A stretch of DNA of 64,000 nt from Mytilus edulis (lineage: Eukaryota > Mollusca > Bivalvia > Mytilida > Mytilidae), in the NCBI RefSeq assembly GCF_963676685.1, contig NC_092357.1, positions 19,519,607 through 19,583,606 on the forward strand, given 5' to 3'. The notes beneath the pieces were generated by a model, which worked only from the letters and a program-made list of their open reading frames with translations, had not been told where the DNA came from and did not search any database. The position numbers were made by a program, and so were the translations under genes. Positions 35,010 to 44,704 of the stretch are shown here, one piece after another; the first letter of the stretch is position 1; every line of letters begins with the position of its first letter.

Positions 35010-35215
35010 GTCATCAAAGTGAGAGGGTTAGCGCTATAAAACCAGGTTTAATCCACCATTTTCTACATTTGAAAATGCCTGTACCAAGTCAGGAATATGC
35101 CAGTTCTTGTCCATTCGTTTTTGATGAGTTTTGTTATTTGATTTTGCCATGTGATTATGGACTTTCCGATTAGATTTCCCTCTAAGTTCAGTATTTTTGT
35201 GATTTTACTTTTTAC
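35010..35215 (-). repeat. Dispersed repeat, family R4, reverse copy
   Basis: On the plus strand AGCGCTATAAAACCAGGTTT, GCCTGTACCAAGTCAGGAAT and a TTTTTGTGATTTTACTTTTT end; reverse of 23315-23575. Confidence 0.55.
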
Positions 35216-35219
35216 AGGC

Positions 35220-36000
35220 GTTCAAACTTAGCAAGTTATAACACAGAGGTTAATTTGATAAAGACAGTAATATAACACCGTTTGTGTACCACCTATTGAT
35301 GTACTATATTTTACATGTATGCTTCGATATGTAGTTATATTTTTGGCGATAATCCGATATTATATGCTTGTAGACATTTTAGCGCCATACACATTCAAAT
35401 TAATTCGTTGCAATGCTCAATATCTATACATTCCGAAGGCTATATACACCTTGTTTTTAGATCAAAGGATTGATGATCAAATTTTACTATGTTTTAAATG
35501 ATTTGAGAAAAAAGAGATAAACACTAACTTAAAAGATTGACTCTGAAGAACATAATTATTATTCCGTACACAAAGAATTAGCGTAAATTATACACACGTT
35601 TAAATTTGAGTGACCGATCACCTTCACGGTTTCCAGATCTGTTTTTTAACAGTTTGTTTTTTGTTCTTTTGTTTGAATGCTGTTATGTTGACATATAACC
35701 ATATTTTTCTTTAATCTTTAATTCCTATAAAAACGATAGACCCATTCCATTCACAAGTCATGCCGTTAATTAACTATGACAGTTCAAATGTATTAGATCA
35801 TATGTTTCCACTACGCATCTAAACTGTGCAAAAATATTACACAATGATATGTGTTTTCAAGTATTTTCGACCATTTCTAAGGCTGTCCCAAGGAATTAAA
35901 CCTTGTTATGCATATACCATCAACATGAAAAGAAACGGTGAAATTCAATCAGTTTTGTCAGGTGATACATGGACCCCTACCTTTTCATTAATGGTTTAAA
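35220..36000. other. Intron, nothing recognised
   Basis: The plus frame 35319-35501 has no domain pattern or splice support. Confidence 0.35.
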
Positions 36001-36010
36001 TATTAGAAAA

Positions 36011-36259
36011 ACAAGAATGTGTCCCTAGTACACGGATGCCCCACTCGCACTATAATTTTCTATGTTCAGTGGACCGTGAAATTTGGCATTAAAATTAGAA
36101 AGATCATATCATAGGTAACATGTGTACTAAGTTTGAAGTTGATTTGACTTAAACTTTACCAAAAACTTTAACCTGAAGCGGGTCAGACGGACGAACGAAC
36201 GGACGAACGAATGCACAGACCAGAAAACATAATGCCCCTCTACTCTCGTAGGTGGGCTA
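36011..36259 (+). repeat. ACAAGAATG-type dispersed element
   Basis: From ACAAGAATGTGTCCCTAGTA and GATGCCCCACTCGCACTAT to a CAGACGGACGAACG stretch and CGTAGGTGGGCTAAAA. Another copy is at 46708-47134 and a degraded reverse copy at 52555-52830. A widespread bivalve repeat from memory; no coding content. Confidence 0.65.
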
Positions 36260-36489
36260 AAAAAGAAAATTTTAGAATAACCCAGGCCAACCCCCTTCAT
36301 AATTATCGTGTATACTGTTTGACTGCAGTTGCATGCATTCTTTGATTATTTATATGTCGCCTATATTATTTAACTCACTCCAAAAATTACCTTCTATTAT
36401 ATTTTGGTATATACAATGAAGGCTGTAATATGATGAAAGCTATTGTATCAACACGAAATATAAAACAAAAACAGAGACGAGAAGCCATA

Positions 36490-36620
36490 GTTAAAGGCAA
36501 CAGTAGGAAATCGCTGTTTACATTTCCTTAATAAATTAGGGTTACAAACTGAAACCGAGTGAAAGACATCAACTATAAGAGGAAAAAAACCCGTAAAAAC
36601 AAAAACACGGAATAGCAAAT
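36490..36620 (+). repeat. Dispersed repeat, family R3
   Basis: AAAGGCAACAGTAGGAAATC, GGGTTACAAACTGAAACCG and CATCAACTATAAGAGG match 2375-2580. Confidence 0.5.
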
Positions 36621-36827
36621 AAAAAAAAATTGAAATAAAAACAACTGCATTAGATACATTAAGAGAAGGCAGGACAAAGGTACAAAATTAAGTGACATAT
36701 TAGATTCTTACTATTATACATGGGAAAAATAAAAAAAGCAAAGAAAATAGTTGTTCAACGTTAGATATATGACAGAAACAATGATTATAGGACTAATAAA
36801 TGCGGTTTTTTATTGATTTTTTTTTAG

Positions 36828-36911
36828 AATGTGTAGTAGTCATCTTAACATATAACCAGCCAATATTTAGAAGTATGGCATGTTCAAAGAAGGTAGCAAT
36901 ATTATGTTCAA
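36828..36911 (+). CDS. Receptor exon: CTL-like C-half (first full pair)
   Basis: 84 nt, acceptor TTGATTTTTTTTTAG, donor TTCAA|GTGAGT, phase 1-1, 28 residues: CVVVILTYNQPIFRSMAC then SKKVAILCS. Cysteine positions and the xILCS end coincide with the exon at 30862-30978. It lacks the N-terminal 11 residues and the N-glycosylation sites of that paralogue. No in-frame ATG. It splices in frame to the N-half at 38422. Confidence 0.7.
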
Positions 36912-36919
36912 GTGAGTGA

Positions 36920-38415
36920 AAATTATTATCAATCTCATCACACAATTTTTCAGATCATGTTAGACACCGTTAGTACGAGTTAACAGCTAGTTTTGTAAGT
37001 TCTTTCAAAACAATATGTCAAGTATTATCGTGTATCAATATAAGGTACTAAATGTTGGTCGGTCGGTCAGGCAGGTTATCGGTTATCTCGAACTGTTTCT
37101 GTGCAATAATTTCATAACTGATCTACCAATACTTTTAAAAATATCATTATAAAATGGAGGATAAACTAGATATTGATATGTTCACTTTCGCTATTCTAAA
37201 GTTATGCTTCTTGGCTACTTTGAAAATTCTACGTCATGGCGGTTCCTTGTACCACTTGGCAATCGTTCCATAATATTTTTTCATATTCAAATTTTATATG
37301 TTATTACGGATACATGTAACAAAATCGATAGGTAAAACCTATTTACCTGAGAAATAACTACTGTAAACAATTACAAATATTTTCCTCAAAAACTGACTAC
37401 ACATGAATGGGGTGCAGTACCAAAAATGAATGGATCCAATAAGAGAAACTACATGTACGAAGCGGCATACATTATATTCTCCAAATGACACATATGTACC
37501 ATTACCAGCCTTAGAAGGAACTTTAAAGTGTTTAATTTCAGGTAAAATTCCTTATTTGCTGCCATTTTTGTTTGTAATAATAATTGGTGGTCATCAATCA
37601 GCACTTATTTATGATGACTTGCATATGAGTACCTGTATTCCATAAGATTTTCATTCATTATCCGTTATCTCCTTCAGAGTTTTACTAAAACAGATAATCG
37701 CTAATATTCCCTTTTTTCGTCTGCCAAATGAACCATTTTATTTTTAGATCCATGATTGCTTAAATTATTGTATAAATAATAGTAAATGCCGAACAATTTC
37801 TGATCGATCTTTTAATTGAGTCATTTTAAAACTAGTATAAACATAGAAAATCAAAACTGAATTGTAAAGATTGAGATTGAAGATTTTGCAGTAAAATTCA
37901 CATCTATTCAACACAACAAGTTATATGCATTTAAAAAATATTTCTGAACTAATTTCTATTGTAGAAAATAATTTGTTAAAATAACGCAAACACAAAATGT
38001 CAGATCAATTCAGAGCTTAGTCAAAATCCAAAACATGGAAAAAGCATGGAGCGACAAACTTTTGTCCCGAAATCTAGGTAGATCCTTGAGGGTATTTACA
38101 ATTTGATTGCTGGGTACTCATTTTACCTATCTGTACGCGCGATCACAAAATGCGTACATGCACACCTTCCAGAACACATATGATCATCAACGGTCTTTAG
38201 TGGCGTACGTATTGATCAAAATTTAGTTTTCTTTGCAGTGTTTTGTAGAGTTAAAAAAAGTTTGCCATTTTGTCATGCTTAGCTTTGCCTATGGTACTGG
38301 GCTTTTCTCCGATTTTTTTATTCCATCATTTATATGAGTTTGGATGACTTTAATTTCAGATTATGCAGGGAATCGTCAATATTTTCATAGATTTTAATAG
38401 TCCTAATTAAATTTT
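36920..38415. other. Intron with an unresolved exon-like segment
   Basis: No supported exon. An open segment at 37430-37544 ends in a good donor (TTTCAG|GTAAAA) but has an in-frame stop directly before its ATG and no convincing acceptor or CTL/WSC signature, so it is left out of the gene. Confidence 0.35.
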
Positions 38416-38421
38416 TGACAG

Positions 38422-38598
38422 ACAATGGAACTTTAACTGTCTATCCTACCAAGAAAGTAAATTTCGACGAATCTGTGCAATTTTGCCTTGCACAAGAAAG
38501 TTTGATGAGTTCTGTAGAGGATGTAATTAATGGAAGCTTACTAAACGTAAAAGATGGTACATACTGGGTGTCTGCAGTTCGTGATTCACCTGTACAAG
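38422..38598 (+). CDS. Receptor exon: CTL-like N-half (second full pair)
   Basis: 177 nt, acceptor ATTTTTGACAG, donor TACAAG|GTAAAT, phase 1-1, 59 residues. It reads DNGTLTVYPTKKVNF, then VQFCLAQESLMSS, VEDVINGSLLNV and DGTYWVSAVRDSPVQG. It aligns over its full length with the exon at 33253-33438, with four fewer residues after the YWVSA core. Shared bases extend into the acceptor (TTTTTGACAG|ACAATGGAACTTTAA). Glycosylation sites NGT and NGS. Confidence 0.8.
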
Positions 38599-38754
38599 GT
38601 AAATATTAAATAGATATGATATAAAATATGTCCAATTTATAGAAAACGTGTATTACTTAGGACTATTTAAAAAAAAACCTCTTAATTGGTTTATGTAACT
38701 GTTTACAAACAGGATCCTTCCTCCAATTTTTTTATACAACCGTATATTGGTATC

Positions 38755-38935
38755 ACGTCGTCGTCGTCGTCGTCCGGACACTTGCTTTTCTACCTCAGGC
38801 ATAGATTACTTTAGCTGTATTTAACAAAACTTTTAGGAATTTTGGTCCTCAATGCTTTTCAAGTTCAAGACGAAACGCGCGTCTGGCGAATATACAAAAT
38901 TGAGTCCTGGTATCTATGATGAGTTTATTTATGTT
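38755..38935. repeat. (GTC)n microsatellite and R5 fragment
   Basis: CGTCGTCGTCGTCGTCGTC at 38755-38776, then an R5 piece (GGAATTTTGGTCCTCAATGC and GACGAAACGCGCGTCTGGCG). Confidence 0.65.
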
Positions 38936-39204
38936 TATATGACGATTCATATCACATATTATGGGAAGTTGATAATTAATGCTTAAAATATTGTATACCC
39001 TTTAAAGAAAAACAGATATAGGAGCTATACATTTGTTTATGTATCTATATACATACTGAAACAGTTCGATTTAGTATTGGCTAAATATATACCATTCGAT
39101 GCCAAATTAATCTTTTGTTTTAAATTGTTAACATAGTATCGAAATTGTCTTTAACAGCAATATTGTAGCAGTAGACCATACAATAGATAAATTTCAAGTA
39201 TATT

Positions 39205-39620
39205 ACAAAAAGGAGGCGAACGATACCACAGGGATATTCAAATTCCTAATTCAAAACAAACTGACAATGACATGGGAAAACATATAAAACAACTAACACA
39301 CAAACAGCAGTACATAGAAAAATAATTACTGAGCAACATTTAAATGGGATGATTTAAGGTGCTCTAGAAGGATAAGCAAATCCTTCATCAAATTTGGCAC
39401 ATGTCGTGTTGATCTTCTAGGTATAAACCGGGCGATAAGTCTAATTCAATGGGTCATATTCACTGAAAGATTATGGAGCCTATGTGACAGATATTCTATA
39501 ACGGTCAACCGATTCCTGATGGCGATCGTATTTTTTTTTGAAAAGATAATTTCAACTTCATTACTCGGAACTCTTGGTTTTATAGCGTCCTTATTAGCAG
39601 CAACCTCCATTTAGGAAATC
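39205..39620 (-). mobile_element. Degraded LINE-like retroelement 3' fragment, reverse
   Basis: Older copy of the family at 33670-34292: CTGACAATGACATGGGAAAA, AAGGTGCTCTAGAAGGATAAG, GGGTCATATTCACTG and TCTATAACGGTCAACCGATT appear in the expected order with many substitutions. Confidence 0.5.
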
Positions 39621-39967
39621 ATTATGCAAGCTCTGACATATCGTATGAATTAGGAGATATATACTCTATATACCATGTATTCAGGCGTTGCTGAAATATT
39701 GTTACATAAAAATGAAAAGTTTACAATTGGAGAGTTACCACAATGTCTTTTTTTTATGAAGTTTTGTTCTCTGTTTCACCACTTACTAAACGTAAGTAGA
39801 GATATGAGGACGACTTTACTGTATAAATTCCTTCACGATATAGATTAAAAAAAACACATGATTTTATTACTGAAAGATTTTTCAAACATATGGAGAGTTG
39901 TCTCATTAGCACTCTTACCACTTATATCTATATACACACTTTACTTAAATTTTTCACTGTATTTCAG

Positions 39968-40147
39968 CTTTTGACAATGACTTCTGTGTGGCGGCCTTCA
40001 TTGAAAGTGGCTCGAAAATGATACCTTTAGTTGAATCATGTGATGTTAAACTCCCCGTTACATGTAGAGCTGGTAGCGCTGATCGTCTGAATTTCGGGAC
40101 TTCAACAGAGAAATGTGACACCACAACAAATAAGGAAAACGTTTCAG
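39968..40147 (+). CDS. Receptor exon: CTL-like C-half and stalk
   Basis: 180 nt, acceptor CACTGTATTTCAG, donor GTTTCAG|GTAATG, phase 1-1, 60 residues. AFDNDFCVAAFIESG, then MIPLVESCDVKLPVTCRAG, gives the C-x-A-A ... C ... P-V-T-C order of a CTL C-half; PVTC is close to the classical PVLC end. About 28 residues follow (GTSTEKCDTTTNKENVSG), Thr/Ser-rich with one more cysteine, forming a juxtamembrane stalk. It has no in-frame ATG before the first cysteine and is missing from ATG-based ORF lists. Confidence 0.78.
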
Positions 40148-40149
40148 GT

Positions 40150-40875
40150 AATGATCAAATAAACTAAATAAAAATCTGATATTGAATACAAAATATTAGC
40201 AATGCGGAAGTAAAACATTTCCTTGTAAGTTTTTAGAAGTGTGGAAAACTTATACATGCATATGTTATAATTTGTGTTGATAATTACTAGCAGGTTAAGT
40301 CGAACAAATGTGTCGAAAAGAAATCCTTAAATGCATTTGTGATTAATTTCTAAAGTTCCAATTATACATATTTCTAGCATTAATATTATACGCTATCAGT
40401 GTTTGTCGGTTTTAAAGGTAATTTTACCGAAATATGCAAAATAATTAACACACCAAACAGTTTAGTGAAATTTCACAAATGTTTTCACACGATGTTCAGA
40501 TTTTTGAGAGCCAGTTTTTATTTATTTATTTTTTTGAAGTTGGGGTGGGGGTAATTTGGATGAATACGGATCGCCTACAATTTCCAAAATTATTGACTTA
40601 AAACCACAGAATGTACAATAAAAAGGTTGCCAAAATCCTAAATCATCTTTTAGCTCGTTCGATGATCTTAGTAATTACCGGTCGTAAATATGTATGTATT
40701 TGCAATATAAAAGTGAATTATAAAATGGCATGCCGACTCGGTTTCCAATTTCATACTTAATCTACTTCAAATCTTAATATTTATTGGAATACACATGTGT
40801 GTAAGTGTTAAAAAGAAACAATTTATCAAATTCAAGCCGACTTTGTTTCCAATTTTATACTTTATTCAAATCATT
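40150..40875. other. Intron, nothing recognised
   Basis: No supported exon; a repeated GACTCGGTTTCCAATTT / GACTTTGTTTCCAATTTT pair lies near 40735 and 40841. Confidence 0.35.
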
Positions 40876-40879
40876 TCAG

Positions 40880-40967
40880 TCCTTTCTCAATCGCTGATTC
40901 AACAAAATGTGATAATTATAATTGCCATTGGAAGTACTGGATTCATTTGTTTGGTTTTAGTTCTTAT
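40880..40967 (+). CDS. Receptor exon: transmembrane helix
   Basis: 88 nt, acceptor TCAAATCATTTCAG, donor CTTAT|GTAAGT, entering in phase 1 and leaving in phase 2. It reads (V)LSQSLIQQN followed by VIIIIAIGSTGFICLVLVL, an uninterrupted hydrophobic stretch of about 19-20 residues, right length for one membrane pass. The stalk lies upstream and the tyrosine tail downstream, so the topology is type I. Joined directly to 43789 the border codon becomes ATG (Met-Lys-Asp-Ser). Joined to the candidate 24-nt exon it becomes ATC. Confidence 0.78.
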
Positions 40968-40999
40968 GTAAGTATGTCAATCATTTTGCTGCTATACCA

Positions 41000-42600
41000 C
41001 CCATCTACTGTCCCCTTTTCTCAACACACACCAATTTCTGAAGATGATATTGAGTATTGCAGATGTTTACCTTTCAGTCCTCCCGTGTCCGTGCCATTTT
41101 TAGTCCCTTTTTGCATCAAACTTGACAGAATTTATTTTCTGAAGGTTACATTTGCATGACAACGTAGTGAACGGATGAAATTTTACACCCAGGATTCAAT
41201 TTCTTCATCTAAATGATTTTTAAGGGATTATCTTCAAACTGCAATAGGCATCCTAAACGCCAGTTTAGAATTAAATGAAACTTTCCAAGAATATTTACCA
41301 TGTAATGCAATTTTACATCAGGACCGTCGCTAAGAAGTTTTGTGACAGACCAGACTTTATAACTTTACTCTAGCGTAAAGTGCTTAGAAGTGCGGTTTGA
41401 GTTTTATGACCACTTAATTTATAACAGAACTGTGTTTAAACAAAGTTTTAACATAACTCTTGTGGTTTTATGATGACTGATTTCTGAGGAATATGTTTAA
41501 TTATGCAAACAAAAACTGCTTTTATATTAAAAAAAAATTAAAAGTTTTCTTTTATACTATTTAAAATGTTCCTGTAATATTGGCGCAAATGAAAGGTTTC
41601 AGTGTTGGTGCATATAAAATATTGCTTATAGCGCAACGAAATATTTTTATGCGCAAGAGCAATGCACAGGTTTGGTGGGAGAACAAAAATGTACCTCTAG
41701 TGTAGTAACAATTTTTCTTTTCACTTTATTTTCGCGACTTTTACATTGCCCTTCCGAAACATACAGAAGTATACAATTGCCGAGAAAATGTCTTTCTTTG
41801 ATCTAATGTTTTTAAATACACAAAAAGGTAAGAAATGAAAAAAGAGTTCTAAACACAATTAATCTGCGAAGGAAAAAACATTCATAAAAGGAATCGAAAA
41901 GCATCGAAAGTAAAGAAACCCTGAACATAATACAAAGAGTGGTCAACAGAAACCTCACATGCACCGGTTGTGAAAAAAAAGGGTTCTTATTCTACTAGCG
42001 TTACCCGTTGTGCTAAGTATTGTAACTTTTAATTTATTGATATATTTTACTCGGTGAGATCATAATCGAGATAAGATCACGGGACTGTGCATGTGACTAC
42101 TCGATTTAACATATAAATGGTGTTTATATTCAATAATGGTTATCCAGAACATGACGGCATTGCCTGTACGCTAGATAATATTCTTAAACATGCACAATAG
42201 GTTACAATAGATATTTGTTTAAATAATCTACAACTCATTTGTGTTATCATAGTTTCACCTTTTTCAAAGCAGGAATACTAATCATGCATACACCCGTCCA
42301 CCGCCATCCAAATAAATAGTCTTGATATATATAAAAATAAGCGAAAATAAATGAAAAACGTATTTGATGAGACTTATACAGAAGTTGTAAATTTTTCAAT
42401 TGTAGAGTTCTGATTTTTAAGTGCAGAAATGTGAAAAATACAAAGTACTCAGGTGAGAGGTTATATTAATGAATACAAAGGGGTGTTATAAAATATACGA
42501 GAATGAGATATTATCAACGACAAAAATAACAAAATTACATTGGAAGGGCAATATACAGTCTACTACAATAAATATATGTCTGTATATAAAGACAAACTAT
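41000..42600. other. Intron between membrane and tail exons, nothing recognised
   Basis: The plus frame 40947-41159 overlaps the membrane exon but runs into intron in a different frame. No other supported exon up to 42.6 kb. Confidence 0.35.
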
Positions 42601-42689
42601 TTATTTTATGTTCTTTTTTTTTATTATATATAGCTGGTAAACTGTTTCGGTTCGTAAACATCATGTGCTTTCAAATATTCTGCTTTGAG

Positions 42690-42713
42690 CGTTCCCGATT
42701 ACGATAAATCCAG
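42690..42713 (+). CDS. Candidate 24-nt cytoplasmic microexon
   Basis: Acceptor TATTCTGCTTTGAG and donor TCCAG|GTAAGC bound 24 nt. Entered in phase 2 it reads (I)VPDYDKS(R) and leaves in phase 2, so it is frame-neutral between the membrane exon and the tail and would add one more tyrosine (DYDKS). A longer version from the acceptor at 42632-42633 would hit a stop after two codons. Optional or false. Confidence 0.35.
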
Positions 42714-42829
42714 GTAAGCGCCTCGGAAGCATGAAAAGCATAATGTGTTGTTTTAATTTTTTTCAATGTCTAGATTACCCGAGGAAAACATATTTGTTAT
42801 GCTAATCATAATGTTCATATAACAAAAAA

Positions 42830-43215
42830 AAAAAAGAACTCCAAGGAAAATGTAAAACGCATATGAGAAACCAAGATTACCACTATTTCTAAAAAAGAAA
42901 ATGGTAATACAGGTATACAATTTTGTTTCAGGTAATCCTAAACATTCGAAACACGACAGGTAAGTTTTAATGTAATAAAAACTTGTTTAGATCGAACGTG
43001 TCGGTATATGTTTAAAAGAGGCAAAAAGTAAATTAAAAAAATACTGAACTCCTAGAAAAATTAAAAACGAAAAGTTCCTACAAACACTCAAACGCATGCA
43101 TGATAACAACTGGCATAGTCCTGACTTAACACAGGCATTGTCTTATGTAGAGAATGGTGGGATCGAACCCGGTTTTATAGCTGGCTAAACGTCTCAATTG
43201 TATGACAGTTGCATC
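42830..43215 (+). repeat. Dispersed repeat, family R4 (interrupted)
   Basis: AGAACTCCAAGGAAAATGTAA at the start, resuming near 43040 with GAACTCCTAGAAAAATTAAA, CCTGACTTAACACAGGCATT and GTATGACAGTTGCATC. The candidate microexon at 42932-42959 lies between the two parts. Confidence 0.45.
42932..42959 (+). CDS. Candidate 28-nt poison microexon
   Basis: Strong acceptor (ACAATTTTGTTTCAG) and strong donor (GACAG|GTAAGT) flank 28 nt. From the membrane exon (phase 2) its first base completes a codon and the next codon is TAA, so inclusion would end the protein right after the membrane helix. Read from phase 1 instead it gives NPKHSKHD. Splice signals are good, expression unknown. Confidence 0.3.
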
Positions 43216-43234
43216 AAATAATACCAAACGCACA

Positions 43235-43395
43235 AATCGTTGATAATCAGGCAACACCATGGCAAAAAGACGAAGAACGACGAGAAGGCAAATAACACCA
43301 TTATACACACAACATAGAAAACTAAAAACTGAAGGAAGCCAACCCCTAAATAACCTGATCTCCGATACAGTGATGTAAATAAACTTGAGATCAAT
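43235..43395 (-). mobile_element. LINE-like 3' tail fragment, reverse
   Basis: Plus strand CAACACCATGGCAAAAAGAC and ACACAACATAGAAAACTAAA are the reverse of the family's GCGTTGTC/TTTTCTATGTTGTGT tail. It faces the plus-strand fragment at 43445-43610. Confidence 0.5.
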
Positions 43396-43444
43396 ATATC
43401 TCAGGATCAAAGTTATGAAGAGATACGCGCGTAAGAGAAGCGGT

Positions 43445-43610
43445 TCATGTTCATAATGTTGTTCAGTCTTTAGTGTTCTATTGTGTTTTGTGTACTTTAA
43501 TTGTTCGTCTATTGGTGTTTCTCTATTTTAGCCATGGCGTTGTCTGTTTATTTTCGACGTACAAGTTTGAGTTTGAATGTCCCTCTGGTATCTTTCGTTA
43601 CTCTTAATTT
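43445..43610 (+). mobile_element. LINE-like 3' tail fragment
   Basis: GCCATGGCGTTGTCTGTTTA and AATGTCCCTCTGGTATCTTTC match the retroelement tail at 17545 and 32.6 kb. Lies 180 bp before the tail exon of the receptor. Confidence 0.6.
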
Positions 43611-43631
43611 CAATTTTTTATTTTTCGAAAG

Positions 43632-43659
43632 TTCCAGACCGAGCATGTCCATGATCAAG
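43632..43659 (+). CDS. Candidate second 28-nt microexon
   Basis: Acceptor TTATTTTTCGAAAG and donor TCAAG|GTATGA. Entered in phase 2 it reads SRPSMSMIK and leaves in phase 0, which would put the last exon out of frame and stop after eight residues (ERFEHACL). Inclusion would truncate the tail before the repeats. Weak evidence. Confidence 0.2.
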
Positions 43660-43788
43660 GTATGACTAATAACCTTTGTGTTCGTTTAACATACACATAC
43701 CAATCAATAATAGAGCATAACACAGTCCAAACCATTATTCAAAAAGATTGTAGTACATGTACATCTTCTCACTTATTTGATTTTGTAG

Positions 43789-44704
43789 GAAAGATTCGAA
43801 CACGCATGTTTATAACATGACACTAGGCAACGATGATGACGATTTGAATCCAACAAGAAAAGAGATACATGTGCATGCCACGACCCAAGACAAAGATTAT
43901 GACGATGTGGATCCAAATAGAATGGAGATGCGTAAGCGTGTTTATACCACGACCCAAGCCAAAGATTATGACGATTTGGATCCAAGTAGAAAGGAGATTC
44001 ATGTTTATACCACGACACATGAAAAAGATTATGACGATCTGGATCCAAATAGAAAGGAGATGCGTGTTTATACCACGACCAAAGACAATGATTATGACGA
44101 TGTGGATCCAAATAGAATGGAGATGCGTAAGCGTGTTTATACCACGACCCAAGCCAAAGATTATGACGATTTGGATCCAAGTAGAAAGGAGATGCATGTT
44201 TATACCACGACACATGAAAAAGATTATGACGATCTGGATCCAAATAGAAAGGAGATGCATGTTTATACCATGACCCAATCCAAAGATTATGACGATTTGG
44301 ATCCAAATAGAAAGGAAATGCATGTGTATACCACAACACACGAAAAAGATTATGACGATCTGGATCCAAATAGAAAGGGGATGCATGTTTATACCACGAC
44401 ACAATACAAAGATTATGACGATTTGGATCCAAATAGAAAGGAGATGCATGTGTATACCACAACCCAATCCAAAGATTATGACGATTTGGATCCAAATAGA
44501 AAGGAGATGCATGTGTATACCACGACACATGAAAAAGATTATGACGATCTGGATCCAAATAGAAAGGAGATGCATGTTTATACCACGACACAAGGCAAAG
44601 ATTATGACGATTTGGATCCAAAAAGGAAAGAGATGCACGTTTATACAACGACACAAGACAATACTTCTGGGTATCATACCACGATACATGCAGACAATAC
44701 TTAA
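43789..44704 (+). CDS. Receptor last exon: cytoplasmic tail with 12 tyrosine repeats
   Basis: Acceptor TTTGATTTTGTAG, phase 2 entry, 304 residues to TAA (44702-44704). After KDSNTHVYNMTLGND and a degenerate unit (DDDDLNPTRKE) come 12 tandem units, each KDYDDLDP or NDYDDVDP, then a basic part (NRKEMH or NRMEMRKR) and VYTTT plus a two-residue linker. Most units are 21 residues (63 bp); units 1 and 4 are 23 residues with V in place of L. Each gives two tyrosines: acidic D-Y-D-D-L/V, resembling SH2-ligand or hemITAM sites, and V-Y-T-T-T. Spacing between YxxL motifs is about 21, so it is not a canonical ITAM. Because the unit is a multiple of three without stops, other frames and the reverse strand are also open; those ORFs are artefacts. 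Confidence 0.85.

Larger units (their letters stand above)
26691..44704 (+). other. CTL/WSC-domain transmembrane receptor gene (gene model, 5' incomplete)
   Basis: Exons 26691-26873, 28551-28832, 30862-30978, 33253-33438, 36828-36911, 38422-38598, 39968-40147, 40880-40967 and 43789-44704 splice into one open frame of about 736 residues ending at TAA 44702-44704. All extracellular junctions are phase 1; the membrane exon leaves in phase 2 and the last exon accepts phase 2. Predicted order: CTL-like N-half, WSC-like domain, CTL C-half, two full CTL-like pairs, transmembrane helix, cytoplasmic tail with 12 tyrosine repeats. This gives a type I receptor with an extracellular lectin-like array. 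The signal peptide exon is missing from the model. A 24-nt optional exon (42690-42713) is also frame-compatible. Ligand and pathway are unknown; the tail suggests SH2 signalling. Confidence 0.75.

Noticed and set aside
37430-37645. Open frame ending in a good donor, possible extra receptor exon
   Set aside because: A stop sits directly before the ATG, no acceptor with a pyrimidine tract is present, and the peptide lacks CTL or WSC cysteine spacing. Exons 36828 and 38422 already join in frame without it.
43822-44690. Canonical ITAM array
   Set aside because: ITAM needs two YxxL/I separated by about 6-12 residues. Here YxxL/V motifs are about 21 apart and the intervening tyrosine is followed by TTT, so only a hemITAM- or SH2-ligand-like description is justified.
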